Numbered from the stretch's first letter, positions 41,951 to 51,828 are shown. The stretch: 64,000 bases of DNA from an uncultured Oscillospiraceae bacterium (GCA_902492895.1 CABUNG010000001.1:62001-126000); one strand, 5' to 3'. Translations and numbers: made by a program. The notes: generated from the letters alone by a model not told the origin.

Positions 41951-43222
41951 ATGGTCCGAGCCATTGTAGGTGCTAACTGGGGCGATGAGGGAAAAGGAAA
42001 AATCACCGACGTTCTGGCGGCTCAGTCGGATGTGGTCATCCGGTTTCAGGGCGGCAGCAACGCTGGGCACACCATCATCAACCAGTACGGGAAATTCGCC
42101 CTTCACCAATTGCCGTCCGGGGTGTTTTACGATCACACCGTCAACATCATCGGCAACGGTGTGGCGCTGGATATCGGCAAATTCCTGAACGAGACGGAAG
42201 CTCTCAAGGAAAAGGGGATCCAGCCCCGGCTGATGGTGTCGGAACGGACCCAGGTTGTGATGCCGTATCATGTGCTGTTTGACCGGTATGAGGAAGAACG
42301 GCTCGGCGGCAAATCCTTCGGGTCCACAAAATCCGGGATTGCCCCGTTTTATTCTGATAAATTTGCCAAAACCGGATTTCAGATCTGCGAGCTGTTTGAC
42401 GAGGATGCCGCGTATGAAAAGCTCAAAGGCATTCTGGAGGTTAAAAACGTCCTTCTCACGCATCTTTACCACAAGCCGCAGCTGGAAGCGGATGCGGTAT
42501 TCGCCGAGATGATGCGGCTGCGGGATGGAATTGCCCCCTATGTGGGGAACACCTTCGCCTTCCTGCGGGAGGCGCTGCGGTGGAATAAAAACATTCTGCT
42601 GGAAGGGCAGCTTGGCGCGCTCAAGGATCCGGATTACGGCATTTATCCCATGGTGACGTCCTCCTCCACGCTGGCCGGCTACGGGGCCGTCGGGGCGGGG
42701 CTGCCGCCTTATGCGATCGAGGATATCCTCGTGGTGGTCAAAGCCTATTCGAGCGCTGTCGGAGCAGGGGCCTTTGTCAGCGAAATTTTCGGGGACGAGG
42801 CGCAGGAGATGCGGATCCGCGGCGGCGACGCAGGCGAGTTCGGTGCCACGACCGGGCGGCCCAGACGGATGGGCTGGTTCGACTGCGTGGCGTCCCGCTA
42901 CGGCGTGGAGGCGCAGGGCGCGACGGCCGTGGCCCTGACTGTGGTGGATGCGCTCGGGTATCTCGACGAAATCCCGGTCTGCGTCGGCTATGAAATCGAC
43001 GGAACCGTGACGCGGGATTTCCCCACCACCCCCGCCCTCGAACGGGCGAAACCCGTGCTGGAAGTGCTGCCGGGCTGGAAACAGGATGTCCGGGGGATCA
43101 CCCGGTATGAGGATCTGCCGGAAAACTGCCGGGCGTATATCGAGTTCATCGAGAAGCAGCTCGGGGTACCGGTGACGATGGTGTCGAACGGCCCCGGACG
43201 CGAGGAACTGATCCGGCGCTGA
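41951..43222 (+). CDS. purA: Adenylosuccinate synthetase
   Basis: PurA condenses IMP with aspartate using GTP, the first step to AMP. The 423-residue enzyme has the start VGANWGDEGKGK with the catalytic Asp and His loop (GGSNAGHT), and the later motifs LEGQLGALKD and GEFGATTGRPRRMGW. The ATG at 41951 has a better spacing from GGGGG than the ATG two codons before. guaA follows after 35 bases, so both exits from IMP or XMP are encoded together. Confidence 0.95.
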   Translation: MVRAIVGANWGDEGKGKITDVLAAQSDVVIRFQGGSNAGHTIINQYGKFALHQLPSGVFYDHTVNIIGNGVALDIGKFLNETEALKEKGIQPRLMVSERTQVVMPYHVLFDRYEEERLGGKSFGSTKSGIAPFYSDKFAKTGFQICELFDEDAAYEKLKGILEVKNVLLTHLYHKPQLEADAVFAEMMRLRDGIAPYVGNTFAFLREALRWNKNILLEGQLGALKDPDYGIYPMVTSSSTLAGYGAVGAGLPPYAIEDILVVVKAYSSAVGAGAFVSEIFGDEAQEMRIRGGDAGEFGATTGRPRRMGWFDCVASRYGVEAQGATAVALTVVDALGYLDEIPVCVGYEIDGTVTRDFPTTPALERAKPVLEVLPGWKQDVRGITRYEDLPENCRAYIEFIEKQLGVPVTMVSNGPGREELIRR

Positions 43223-43257
43223 AACGGCCGGGACACACACGGGAAGGACGGAAATCC

Positions 43258-44820
43258 ATGCCGCAGGAAAAGAAAGAAACGGTGTTGGTCCTGGATTTTG
43301 GGGGCCAATATAATCAGCTGATTGCCCGCCGGGTGAGAGAGCACGGCGTGTATTCGGTGGTGAAAACCTATCGCACCCCTCTCGAGGAAATCCGGGAGGC
43401 GGGCTATAAGGGCATCATTTTTACCGGAGGGCCGAACAGCGTGTACGACGAGGCATCTCCCCGCTATTCGAAAGAGATTCTGGAGCTGGGGATCCCGGTC
43501 CTCGGGATCTGTTACGGCGCCCAGCTCATGGCCTATCTCTTGGGAGGCCGGGTATCGGGTGCTGACGACCAGCCGGGATGTGCCAGCGAGTACGGCGCTA
43601 CGCGGGTGTATGTGACAGATCCGGAGAGCGTTTTGTTTCAGGGGCTGGAGCCGGAACAGGATTGCTTTATGAGCCATACCGACCGCATTGCCGGGCTGCC
43701 GGAGGGCTTCCACATCACCGCCAAGACGGATCATTGTCCCTGCGCGGCGATGGAAGACCCCGCCAGGCGCCTGTATGCGGTGCAGTTTCATCCCGAAGTC
43801 ATGCATACGAAACGGGGCGGCGACATGCTGCGGCATTTTCTCTTTGACGTGTGCGGCTGTGCCGGAGATTGGCAGATGGCCTCCTTTGTGGAGGATGCGG
43901 TCTGCCGGGTGCGCGGGCAGATCGGGGATAAAAAGGTGCTGTGCGGGCTGTCCGGCGGTGTGGACAGCGCGGTGGCGGCTGTGCTGGTGGCCAAGGCTGT
44001 CGGCAGCCAGCTCACCTGCATTTTTGTGGATCACGGCCTGCTCCGCAAGGATGAGGGCGATCAGGTGGAGGAGATGTTTACCTCCCGGTATGACAATATC
44101 CGGTTTATCCGCGTGCACGCGGAGGAACGGTTCCTGTCCCGTCTGCGGGGCGCGAGCGAACCCGAACAGAAACGGAAAATCATCGGGGAAGAGTTCATCC
44201 GCGTATTTGAAGAAGAAGCCGCCAAGCTCGGCGGTGTGGATTTTCTGGTTCAGGGGACGATTTATCCCGATGTCATCGAAAGCGGCAGCGACCAAGCGGC
44301 GGTGATCAAGAGCCATCACAATGTCGGCGGACTGCCGGAGCGGATGAATCTCGGCCTGTGCGAGCCGCTGCGGGATCTTTTCAAAGATGAGGTTCGGAAA
44401 GCAGGGCTGGAGCTTGGATTGCCCGAAGATATGGTGTGGCGTCAGCCGTTTCCGGGACCCGGTCTGGCGGTCCGCTGCATCGGGGAAGTCACGGCCGACC
44501 GGTTGCGCGTGCTGCGGGATGCCGACGCGATTTTCCGGGAAGAAGTGGGGAAAGCCGGCCTCCGGGGAGAAGTCAACCAGTATTTTGCCGTGCTGACCGA
44601 TATGCGTTCGGTGGGTGTCATGGGGGACAGCCGCACCTATGACTATACGGTTGCGCTCCGGGCGGTCTCGACCACAGATTTTATGACAGCCGACTGGGTC
44701 CGCCTGCCCTGGGATGTACTGGCCGCGGCCTCTGGCCGGATCGTCAACGAAGTGAGCGGCGTCAATCGCGTGGTGTATGACATCACGTCGAAGCCCCCGG
44801 CCACCATCGAGTGGGAATGA
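43258..44820 (+). CDS. guaA: GMP synthase (glutamine-hydrolysing)
   Basis: GuaA converts XMP to GMP with ATP and glutamine. The 520 residues contain the class I amidotransferase domain (Cys in LGICYGAQLM, His in VQFHPEV) and the PP-loop synthetase domain (LSGGVDSAVAA), then the dimerisation domain ending in ITSKPPATIEWE. GGGAAGGACGG precedes the ATG. Confidence 0.97.
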   Translation: MPQEKKETVLVLDFGGQYNQLIARRVREHGVYSVVKTYRTPLEEIREAGYKGIIFTGGPNSVYDEASPRYSKEILELGIPVLGICYGAQLMAYLLGGRVSGADDQPGCASEYGATRVYVTDPESVLFQGLEPEQDCFMSHTDRIAGLPEGFHITAKTDHCPCAAMEDPARRLYAVQFHPEVMHTKRGGDMLRHFLFDVCGCAGDWQMASFVEDAVCRVRGQIGDKKVLCGLSGGVDSAVAAVLVAKAVGSQLTCIFVDHGLLRKDEGDQVEEMFTSRYDNIRFIRVHAEERFLSRLRGASEPEQKRKIIGEEFIRVFEEEAAKLGGVDFLVQGTIYPDVIESGSDQAAVIKSHHNVGGLPERMNLGLCEPLRDLFKDEVRKAGLELGLPEDMVWRQPFPGPGLAVRCIGEVTADRLRVLRDADAIFREEVGKAGLRGEVNQYFAVLTDMRSVGVMGDSRTYDYTVALRAVSTTDFMTADWVRLPWDVLAAASGRIVNEVSGVNRVVYDITSKPPATIEWE

Positions 44821-44827
44821 TTAAAGT

Positions 44828-44873
44828 CCTCGGGAACCCCCATAAATACGGGGTTCCCGGGGCTTCTTTTTGT
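44828..44873 (+). terminator. Terminator of purA-guaA
   Basis: A 13-base stem (44828-44840 with 44850-44862) with one mismatch is followed by CTTCTTTTTGT. Confidence 0.85.
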
Positions 44874-45239
44874 CCTAAGGGTACTTTGGGAAATAGATCA
44901 AACGAGGCCGTGTTACCCAAAGGGTGCACGGCTTCGTTTATTTAAGGAATAGCGTTCACGGAGAAGAAGGATAACTATTAAAATTTCCTTATAATCCCAA
45001 AAAACCAAGAATTCTGAATAATATACCATTTCATCTTACGTCTATCCCTGTAGGTTTTGTGAATGTCACTTTATACTATATACAAAACGAGCGGGAAGGC
45101 GGAAAATTTTATACAATTTGTTCCTTGCTTGTATCCGCTGTCTCCGGCGCGCAGCTCCAAGGACGGACGGCGAAATAGACGACGGAGGTTTAAAATTACA
45201 CGTACACAATCTATTCTAGAAAGAAAGGGCGGATGACAT
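44874..45239. other. 366-base AT-rich regulatory region before the sugar locus
   Basis: No gene is supported. The region holds a two-block element (45021-45095) that recurs upstream of the GH16 gene with the same internal spacing. Possible -10-like sequence TATACTATA lies at 45073-45081. Confidence 0.5.
45021..45095 (+). promoter_or_regulatory. Conserved two-block regulatory region, copy 1
   Basis: Block 1 (45021-45049) matches copy 2 (53337-53365) at 23 of 29 bases around TATACCA and ATCTTACG. Block 2, TACAAAAC plus AGCGG (45081-45094), starts 59 bases after TATACCA in both copies. Sequence between the blocks is not conserved. It lies about 145-220 bases before the sugar-binding protein gene and is a good candidate for an AraC-type activator target. 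Confidence 0.6.
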
Positions 45240-46718
45240 ATGAAGCAGAAACGGCGTTGGCTGGCCATACTAGCGTGCGGATGCATGCTGGCCACCTTGA
45301 TTGGCTGCGGTAATTCGAAAAAACCGGAGGAGGATGGGGTCTCTGTTGCCTCGTCCGAGTCTTCCGGCGAGGCCAGCACCCCGGAAACGAGTGAACCTGC
45401 AGGAACCGAGAGCGGTGGAGAGAATTCCGATACTACGGAGAATTCCTCCGGTTCCGGTGAGCCCAATCCCTCGTCTTCTCCCAGTTCCAATACGGAACCT
45501 ACGGCCCCCAGCAAGGATCTGCCGGTTAAGAATATGGGAGGACGGACCTTTACCTTCTGTGCACCCAGCTGGGAAGTCATCGATCTGGAAGAAGGCTGGG
45601 TGAAGGAACTGGAGAGCCAATACAACTGCAAATTCAAAAATCTCCAGTTGCCCGATTACAGCACGCTGTACAGCTCCATTTTGTCCGGGGATCCGCTGGC
45701 CGACGTGGTGATTCTGAACGACTCGCAGTTTTATCAGTATGTTCAGAAAAAATTGATCCGTGATCTTTCCCCCTCCAAGTATGTCGACGTAAACGACAGC
45801 AGCTTGTACATAACGGGCAACAAATCCATCTACACGGTTAGCGGCAAAGTGTATGGAGTAGACCGGGATCAGTATTCTATACGACGGGTGCTGGTTTACA
45901 ACAAATCGCTGGTCAAGGGTGCTGATGATCTTCAAACGCTGGCGGATGCGGGAAAACTGACTTGGGATAAGCTGTATGAAATTCTCACCAAGGTCAGCAA
46001 GACCGGGGTATCGGGAATTGCCGGCCAGATGTACGAATGCGATCTGCTGGAAGCCTTTATCGAGGCAAACGGCGGCCGGATTTTTCAACGGGACAACGGG
46101 CTGAAACTCACCTACACACTGGATTCTCAGAACACCCGCAACGCTATCAGCTATGTGCAGAAACTGTATACAGGCAAATGCATCATGCCGATGAACAACG
46201 GCAATTACCTGTATCCCCAGTCCCAATTTGTCAAGGGCAAGGTGGCCATGATGCTGGTCGACAACTGGAATCTCTCCTATATCTTCCAGAAAGCCAAATT
46301 CGACGTGGGCATCGTCATGGTTCCGGCCGGGAGCAACGCCTCCTCTCCCTTGGTGGAACAAACCGTTTTTCAGAGCTACAGCATCCCGGCGACGGTGAAC
46401 AATCCGGAGGATGTGGAACTGATTTTTGCCGCCTGGGCGAAGGCGGCCGACGCCAACGGGGAAGGAAAGAACCATTCCCTGGATTACTGGAAAGATCTGA
46501 TGGATAATTCAAAGAATTTAAAGGTGCTGGAGCAGTATATCTCTATCGTGGACAGCGGCAAGGCCGTGGTGGACTACAAAAATGCGGTGACCAATTTTTA
46601 TAACGATGGGCTGTACGATTATCAGCAGAAGGCGTTGATGGGCGAACTGTCGGCACAGAGCTATCTGGAGGCCGTGGGTACGGTATACAAAAGTAAAGCG
46701 GCCGATTTTGGTTCCTGA
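45240..46718 (+). CDS. Sugar ABC transporter substrate-binding lipoprotein
   Basis: The 492-residue lipoprotein (signal ending TLIGC) has a 65-residue Ser/Glu/Pro-rich linker and then a family 1 binding fold: FCAPSWEVIDLEEGWVKELE, DPLADVVILNDSQF, YGVDRDQYSIRRVLVYNKSL and GKVAMMLVDNWNLSYIF. It should capture an oligosaccharide. No permease is adjacent; the two GH32 genes follow, suggesting a fructo-oligosaccharide. A terminator separates it from them. Confidence 0.88.
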   Translation: MKQKRRWLAILACGCMLATLIGCGNSKKPEEDGVSVASSESSGEASTPETSEPAGTESGGENSDTTENSSGSGEPNPSSSPSSNTEPTAPSKDLPVKNMGGRTFTFCAPSWEVIDLEEGWVKELESQYNCKFKNLQLPDYSTLYSSILSGDPLADVVILNDSQFYQYVQKKLIRDLSPSKYVDVNDSSLYITGNKSIYTVSGKVYGVDRDQYSIRRVLVYNKSLVKGADDLQTLADAGKLTWDKLYEILTKVSKTGVSGIAGQMYECDLLEAFIEANGGRIFQRDNGLKLTYTLDSQNTRNAISYVQKLYTGKCIMPMNNGNYLYPQSQFVKGKVAMMLVDNWNLSYIFQKAKFDVGIVMVPAGSNASSPLVEQTVFQSYSIPATVNNPEDVELIFAAWAKAADANGEGKNHSLDYWKDLMDNSKNLKVLEQYISIVDSGKAVVDYKNAVTNFYNDGLYDYQQKALMGELSAQSYLEAVGTVYKSKAADFGS

Positions 46719-46750
46719 ATACATTTTTTGATAAGGAAAGCCTTGCGCGG

Positions 46751-46795
46751 AAGCCGCCGCGGGTTTGAGAACAGCCAAACCCGCGGCGGCTTTCT
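46751..46795 (+). terminator. Terminator or attenuator after the binding-protein gene
   Basis: A perfect 17-bp stem (46751-46767 with 46776-46792) is followed by TTTCTG. Its short T-run could allow partial read-through into the GH32 genes. Confidence 0.7.
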
Positions 46796-46968
46796 GCGGA
46801 CGGCCCCATGAGATGCCACCCCGGAACATATCGGAACTGATAGAAGGGAATGGAAAAGACGTGCCTTTCGGACCTTCGGCCAGTGCGCATAATGCAGGCC
46901 GGTGCTCCGCAACGGCCCCGCTTTTCCATTCTGCAGCACCTTTAATATGCGCGGAATAGGAGATTAAA

Positions 46969-48612
46969 ATGAAAAAGCCAATCACGGTCGACAAGCCGTT
47001 CCTGCCCTATCCCACCAAAGAGGGAGGAACACCGATATGGTTTACCCTATGGGAGGGGGAAACCATCCTTTTTAAATTTTACACCTTCCTGAATTTCCGG
47101 GAGCCGGAGGTATGGCACTACTGTGACATGAACCGCTGGATGGGAAAGACTCTGACGCTGGAGATCGAGAGTCTGGACATAACGGAAGCGGAGTTTGAAA
47201 CTATCCGGCTGGCGGATTCCTTCCCGGGGTATGAAGAGATCTATACCAGCGCGGATCGTCCACAGTTTCACTTCACCTTCCGGCGGGGTGTCCTGAACGA
47301 TCCCAATGCGCTGTTTTATTATAACGGGGTCTATCATATGTTCGTGCAGCACCAGCCCTATACCAACGACTGGGGCGATTGGCAGGAACTGTGCAATTTT
47401 GGCTGGGGACACGCCGTCAGCACCGATCTGGTGCATTGGAAAGAGCTGCCCGACGAATTCATCCCCGACGAGCTTGGCCCCGCCTTTTCAGGTACCGGTT
47501 TTGTGGACGAGGAAAATGTCAGCGGCCTTCGACAGGGGGAGTTTGCCCCCATTTTGATCTATTTTACCGCGGCCGGCGGCAAGGGAATCCGGACCATGCA
47601 CCTCAAGCATACCCAATGCCTGGCCTATTCGCTGGATGGCGGAAAAACCTTCCAAAAGCATCCAGGCAATCCAATTGTGCCGAATTATGATATCGGCAAC
47701 CGGGATCCCAAGGTGCTGTATCATGAAAAGACCGGCAAATGGCTCATGATTATTTATACCGACAATGAGGAAAAATACCTGATCCTGACCAGTGATGACC
47801 TGTTCCATTTCACCCTGATTTCCGAATATAAATGGGAAAACGGGGAGCATGAATGTCCCAATATGTTCGAGGTGCCGGTGGTGGGGGAGAATCGGAAACA
47901 GATGATCCTCAACGGTGTAACCGGCACCTACATGGCGGTGGACTTTGACGGAATAAAGATTCAGCCGCTGACCCAGCCGCGCACCATCCATCAGGGAGGA
48001 AGTTATCAGGCGATGCAGATCATGCCGCTGCCCGATGGGCGGCAGCTCAGCTTCTACTGTTATCATTACAATCGGTCGAAGGCCGGCTTTAGCAACTGTG
48101 TCGGCGTGCCGAACGAGCTCAGCCTGTATCATGAGGGGGATGAGTATATCCTCCACACCACGCCGATTCGGGAGCTGGAGCAGCTCTATATCCGTCGGGA
48201 ATGCTATTCCACCCTGTCGATGGACACCGCCGGAGGGGAAATCCGGGTACCGGGCGCCCCGCTTTTGGACATCGAGATGACGGTAGAAGCCGGACGGGAG
48301 TTCGAGATCGTCGTGCAGGGCGTGCGTGTCCGGTTGGACGGACGGACGGGGGAGCTTTCGGTCTCACCCACGTCGAAAGGGACCGAGACCACCTGGGTGC
48401 GAGACTCGCAGAACTGCCGTTTGAGACTGCTCTCCGATCGGAATCTGCTTTGCCTTTATGAAGAGAATAGCCACATCATTATGCCTATGCAGGTGCAGCA
48501 GGAGCCGTCGGACGAGATTCTGCTGCGGGGCAAAGGATCGCTGGTTCGGACAATGGAGGTGCGGGAGCTTTCCGGTATATGGCCGGAGGCCGCGGACACC
48601 GCGCATGGTTGA
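46969..48612 (+). CDS. Glycoside hydrolase family 32 enzyme (fructosidase-like), cytoplasmic
   Basis: GH32 enzymes cleave beta-fructosyl linkages in sucrose, inulin or levan. The 547-residue protein has no signal peptide. The three catalytic positions are visible: Asp111 in VLNDPNA (nucleophile), Asp246 in RDPKV (stabiliser) and Glu295 in ECPNMF (acid/base). The first motif differs from the usual WMNDPNG in two places. About 95 extra residues precede the propeller and a beta-sandwich follows it. AGGAG lies before the ATG. The second GH32 gene is 50 bases downstream. Confidence 0.92.
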   Translation: MKKPITVDKPFLPYPTKEGGTPIWFTLWEGETILFKFYTFLNFREPEVWHYCDMNRWMGKTLTLEIESLDITEAEFETIRLADSFPGYEEIYTSADRPQFHFTFRRGVLNDPNALFYYNGVYHMFVQHQPYTNDWGDWQELCNFGWGHAVSTDLVHWKELPDEFIPDELGPAFSGTGFVDEENVSGLRQGEFAPILIYFTAAGGKGIRTMHLKHTQCLAYSLDGGKTFQKHPGNPIVPNYDIGNRDPKVLYHEKTGKWLMIIYTDNEEKYLILTSDDLFHFTLISEYKWENGEHECPNMFEVPVVGENRKQMILNGVTGTYMAVDFDGIKIQPLTQPRTIHQGGSYQAMQIMPLPDGRQLSFYCYHYNRSKAGFSNCVGVPNELSLYHEGDEYILHTTPIRELEQLYIRRECYSTLSMDTAGGEIRVPGAPLLDIEMTVEAGREFEIVVQGVRVRLDGRTGELSVSPTSKGTETTWVRDSQNCRLRLLSDRNLLCLYEENSHIIMPMQVQQEPSDEILLRGKGSLVRTMEVRELSGIWPEAADTAHG

Positions 48613-48662
48613 AAACGTCGAAACGTATTCCAGGTTCTTTCGAAAGAAAGGGGTATGGCAAG

Positions 48663-50294
48663 ATGCATACGCAAGAAATATACCGAAGAGAAATCCGAAT
48701 GGAGCAGCCGTACCTGCATATACCCGTGAATCCGGCGGCAGGGGCTTGCCTGCTCCGCCTGTTTTTGGGCGGGCATCTTCTGCATGCTTTCCGCGTGGCC
48801 TTGTCCGGGCAGCCGCTGGCATATTATCCTCTGGCCCTTCCGGAATGCACGGGCCAAACGATCTATATGGAGGTGGCGGTGGACGGCGGCAGCGGCGCCT
48901 CCGGGTTGGCGGAGATCGTCTGCGGCGGCCGTCCGGAGGACGAGCCGACTTTTTATCCCGCGCTGTATCGGGAGCCTCACCGTCCCCGTTTCCACTATTC
49001 CTGCAAACGGGGATGGCTAAACGATCCGAACGGCCTGTTTTACACGGACGGGCTGTGGCATCTGTACTATCAGCACAACCCGCTGGGATCGACGGCGACT
49101 GACCGCAACTGTTCCTGGGGGCACGCGGTCAGCCCGGACCTTTTTCACTGGGAGGAGCGGCGTCCCGCGATTATGCCGCAGGGAGAGCAGACGATGTGCG
49201 CCTCCGGCAGCTGTCTGCCGGATACCCGCAGTACACTGGGATATGGCCCCGATGCGGTCGTTGCGGCGTTTACCGCTCTCGGAGTGGAGAGAATGACCGA
49301 TTGGAGCAAAACGCCCGCACAGGGACAGATTTTTGCCGTCAGCACCGACGGCGGCGATACCTTCCGCCGCCTTCCCGATCAGCCGGCCATCCCTTGCGAA
49401 GGCGGAGAGCCTTGGCGGGACCCCTGCCTGTTCGAGGATGATCACGGTTATGGTCTGGCGGTTTATGAGACGCACAAAGGAAAAAACATGGTGGCTTTCT
49501 ACCGTTCGGACGACTTGAAAAACTGGCGGCGGACCGGCTTTGCGCCGGAGCTGTTTGAATGTCCGGATATGTTTCCTCTCACCTGCGAGGAGACGGGAGA
49601 AACTCGATGGGTGTTGTACGGCGGGGACGGGGCCATCCGGGTGGGACACTACGACGGCGAGACCTTCCGGGACGAGGAGAACCGGAATCCGTTGGATTTT
49701 GGACGGGCGGTATACGCCGGTCAAACATGGCGAAACGCACCAGACGGCCGACGGGTGCACATAGCTTGGTGCTGCGGCATGGGAAATCACCGCATCTGGG
49801 ATGAGCGGGGAATGGGATATGAGGGCCTGCCCTTTTCACAGTGTATGACGACCCCCTGTGAGCTGCGGCTCCGTCAGCTTAACGGCCGGTATTTTGTCAG
49901 CCGTACCCCGGTGGCGGAGCTGGATGGGCTGCGCTGCGGCCCAGGGGAACGATGGAAGGCAGAGGAAAACTGCCTGATGCTGCTCCAGTCCGGCGGCGAT
50001 TATCAGATTTGCTTTCGGGGAGAGGCGCCGTTTTTCTTTCAGGTGGCCGATCTGCCCTTCTCCTTTTGTCCGGAGTCCACGGTACTGACTTTCCCAAACA
50101 GCAACACCCTGGAGTTAGGGGAACGGGAGCTTCGCGTGCGCCTTCTCACAGACGAGACGACAGTGGAACTGTTTTTCAACGATCTGGCCTGCGCCACGTA
50201 TACCATGCCGATTGAAGAGGCCCTGCTTCGGATGGAGGGTATGACTGCGGCCGAAGTGATCCGGTATCCGCTGGAAAATGTCCATGGCGTCTGA
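48663..50294 (+). CDS. Second GH32 enzyme (fructosidase-like), cytoplasmic
   Basis: This 543-residue paralogue has Asp121 in the canonical WLNDPNG, Asp253 in WRDPCLF and Glu299 in ECPDMF, plus a C-terminal beta-sandwich (VELFFNDLACATY). It also lacks a signal peptide, so its substrate must be imported. The ATG at 48663 follows GAAAGGGG; an in-frame ATG at 48699 is the alternative. The two enzymes are only distantly similar outside the catalytic motifs, so they may split different chain lengths or linkages. Confidence 0.93.
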   Translation: MHTQEIYRREIRMEQPYLHIPVNPAAGACLLRLFLGGHLLHAFRVALSGQPLAYYPLALPECTGQTIYMEVAVDGGSGASGLAEIVCGGRPEDEPTFYPALYREPHRPRFHYSCKRGWLNDPNGLFYTDGLWHLYYQHNPLGSTATDRNCSWGHAVSPDLFHWEERRPAIMPQGEQTMCASGSCLPDTRSTLGYGPDAVVAAFTALGVERMTDWSKTPAQGQIFAVSTDGGDTFRRLPDQPAIPCEGGEPWRDPCLFEDDHGYGLAVYETHKGKNMVAFYRSDDLKNWRRTGFAPELFECPDMFPLTCEETGETRWVLYGGDGAIRVGHYDGETFRDEENRNPLDFGRAVYAGQTWRNAPDGRRVHIAWCCGMGNHRIWDERGMGYEGLPFSQCMTTPCELRLRQLNGRYFVSRTPVAELDGLRCGPGERWKAEENCLMLLQSGGDYQICFRGEAPFFFQVADLPFSFCPESTVLTFPNSNTLELGERELRVRLLTDETTVELFFNDLACATYTMPIEEALLRMEGMTAAEVIRYPLENVHGV

Positions 50295-50312
50295 AACGGA
50301 GAAAACAACAGA

Positions 50313-50355
50313 AAAGAGGGTGCTGCAAAATGTATCATTCTGCAGCACCCTCTTT
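50313..50355. terminator. Terminator after the GH32 pair
   Basis: A perfect 15-bp stem (50313-50327 with 50341-50355) whose edges are AAA and TTT lies shortly after the second GH32 gene. Confidence 0.75.
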
Positions 50356-50454
50356 AGATTTCGCTCCGGCTATAAAGGAATCCGCAGCGCGGCGCCGCGA
50401 AACTGCACGCTGAAGCAGGAGCAGCCGCGAACTGTCCGCTGTGTTCAAGCCGGC

Positions 50455-51828
50455 TTATAGGGGAGTCCCATTCGATTCCTTTGCTTTGTTTTCCGTCTCT
50501 GGGGATTTCCGCTCCATCTCCGCAACGCGGATACGGCAGACCTGACGGTAAGCGAGCGGGCGCATGTCGTATTTTTTCTGGAACGTCTTTGAAAAATGCT
50601 GTATATCGCAGAAACCAAGCTCTTGGGCGATCTCCTTCATGGTACGATCGGTTTGGACCAACAGGCGGGCCGCCTCTTCCAGCCGCAAGGTCTGAATATA
50701 AGCGGAAAGGGTGGTTCCCATCTGCTCATGGAAAATGGTAGAGAGATAATGCGGATTGATGTGCAGCGCGTCGGCGATTTGTTCCAGCCGCAGCCGTTCC
50801 CGGAAATGCTGGAGGATGTAGGAGCGGGCGCTGTGGACATGCCAGGAAAGGGAAAAGCGAGAATGGTCGTCGCCGGTTGTGATGCTGGCGTGCAGCGGTG
50901 TGTCTGGCTTGTCGCAATGCAGATGGTATAGCGTTCCCTTTTGAATCGTCTGACTGTAGAGCGAGATATCCAGCACACAAGGGGCAGAGGTGACGAAATC
51001 CACCTGCAGGTAACTGTTTCTCTGGAACTGGCTGAGATCCAGGGGGTTCTGGGATTCCAGAATAGGCGTGACCAGCGTGAAGGCGCCTTGAATGCGGAAT
51101 GACCGAAGACCCGCATATAGGGCGGGGAGGGGTGTTACTCTCTCCCGGCAGTACAGCAAGGGCCGGCACTGATCGGCCGGGAAAAAGCCGAGAGGGGCCA
51201 GAGGGCTCTCCGGCGTCCCATGCACCATCGTCATATCCGATAGGGAGAGTGTCTGACCGGACTCCGGGAAACAGCCGCTGATCCATATGGAATCAATCGT
51301 GCTCCAGAAGGAACTGAACACCTTCTGAGCGGAAGTCTGCCAGAGATCGGCCAGTTCGACCAGGAGCGACTGGATGGCCGTGATATATCCAAAGTTTTTG
51401 ACGGTGAGTTCCTCCGCCATGCGCTGCAGAAGGGTATCCCTCCTGTCCAGCGGCTGTATATGCATACAAAAGGGCAGAGACAGAGACACGGCGCTGTATT
51501 CAAAATGTTCCAGGTCAACGCGAAGGCAGCGGTAAATTGCAAAATCCACGAACAGGAGGGAAAAGGAGATCCGCCCACCCTGCAGGCTGACCTCTGTTCC
51601 CGGCTGAAGGGAAAACAGCTGTTGTTTTTCCAGCGTGCTGCGCCGCTGTTTCTGTTCATACGTAGTCCGCATCTCACCCGATCCGTTCAGAACGAACAGC
51701 AGGCCCTGACCCCGAACCTTCAGTGAGGTTTGTTCCTCCGGCTCCAGAGAAAGGAGGCGGCAATCGTTCAGATAGGCGGCTTCGAGCGGATCGCTTTTGC
51801 CGGTAAATTCAAACTTTGTCGTCGGCAT
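50455..51828 (-). CDS. Large AraC-family transcriptional regulator
   Basis: The C-terminal 100 residues carry the double HTH of AraC regulators (LRLEQIADALHINPHYLSTI and LGFCDIQHFSKTFQKKYDM). The protein is 457 residues, longer than the usual 280-300: a cupin-like N-terminus is followed by a beta-rich middle (around YLQVDFVTSAPCVLDISLYS) with a carbohydrate-module look. The ATG at 51828 follows GGAGGGGG and overlaps the other araC-type gene by 20 bases. It likely senses a sugar for the surrounding locus. Confidence 0.88.
   Translation of the reverse strand: MPTTKFEFTGKSDPLEAAYLNDCRLLSLEPEEQTSLKVRGQGLLFVLNGSGEMRTTYEQKQRRSTLEKQQLFSLQPGTEVSLQGGRISFSLLFVDFAIYRCLRVDLEHFEYSAVSLSLPFCMHIQPLDRRDTLLQRMAEELTVKNFGYITAIQSLLVELADLWQTSAQKVFSSFWSTIDSIWISGCFPESGQTLSLSDMTMVHGTPESPLAPLGFFPADQCRPLLYCRERVTPLPALYAGLRSFRIQGAFTLVTPILESQNPLDLSQFQRNSYLQVDFVTSAPCVLDISLYSQTIQKGTLYHLHCDKPDTPLHASITTGDDHSRFSLSWHVHSARSYILQHFRERLRLEQIADALHINPHYLSTIFHEQMGTTLSAYIQTLRLEEAARLLVQTDRTMKEIAQELGFCDIQHFSKTFQKKYDMRPLAYRQVCRIRVAEMERKSPETENKAKESNGTPL

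Noticed and set aside
40258..43240. Long minus-strand open frames opposite nagA and purA
   Set aside because: Both are antisense to enzymes with complete catalytic motifs.
46895..46945. A GGTGCT/AGCACC hairpin before the first GH32 gene
   Set aside because: The arms are only six bases with a loop of about 30, too weak to call; the clear terminator is at 46751-46795.
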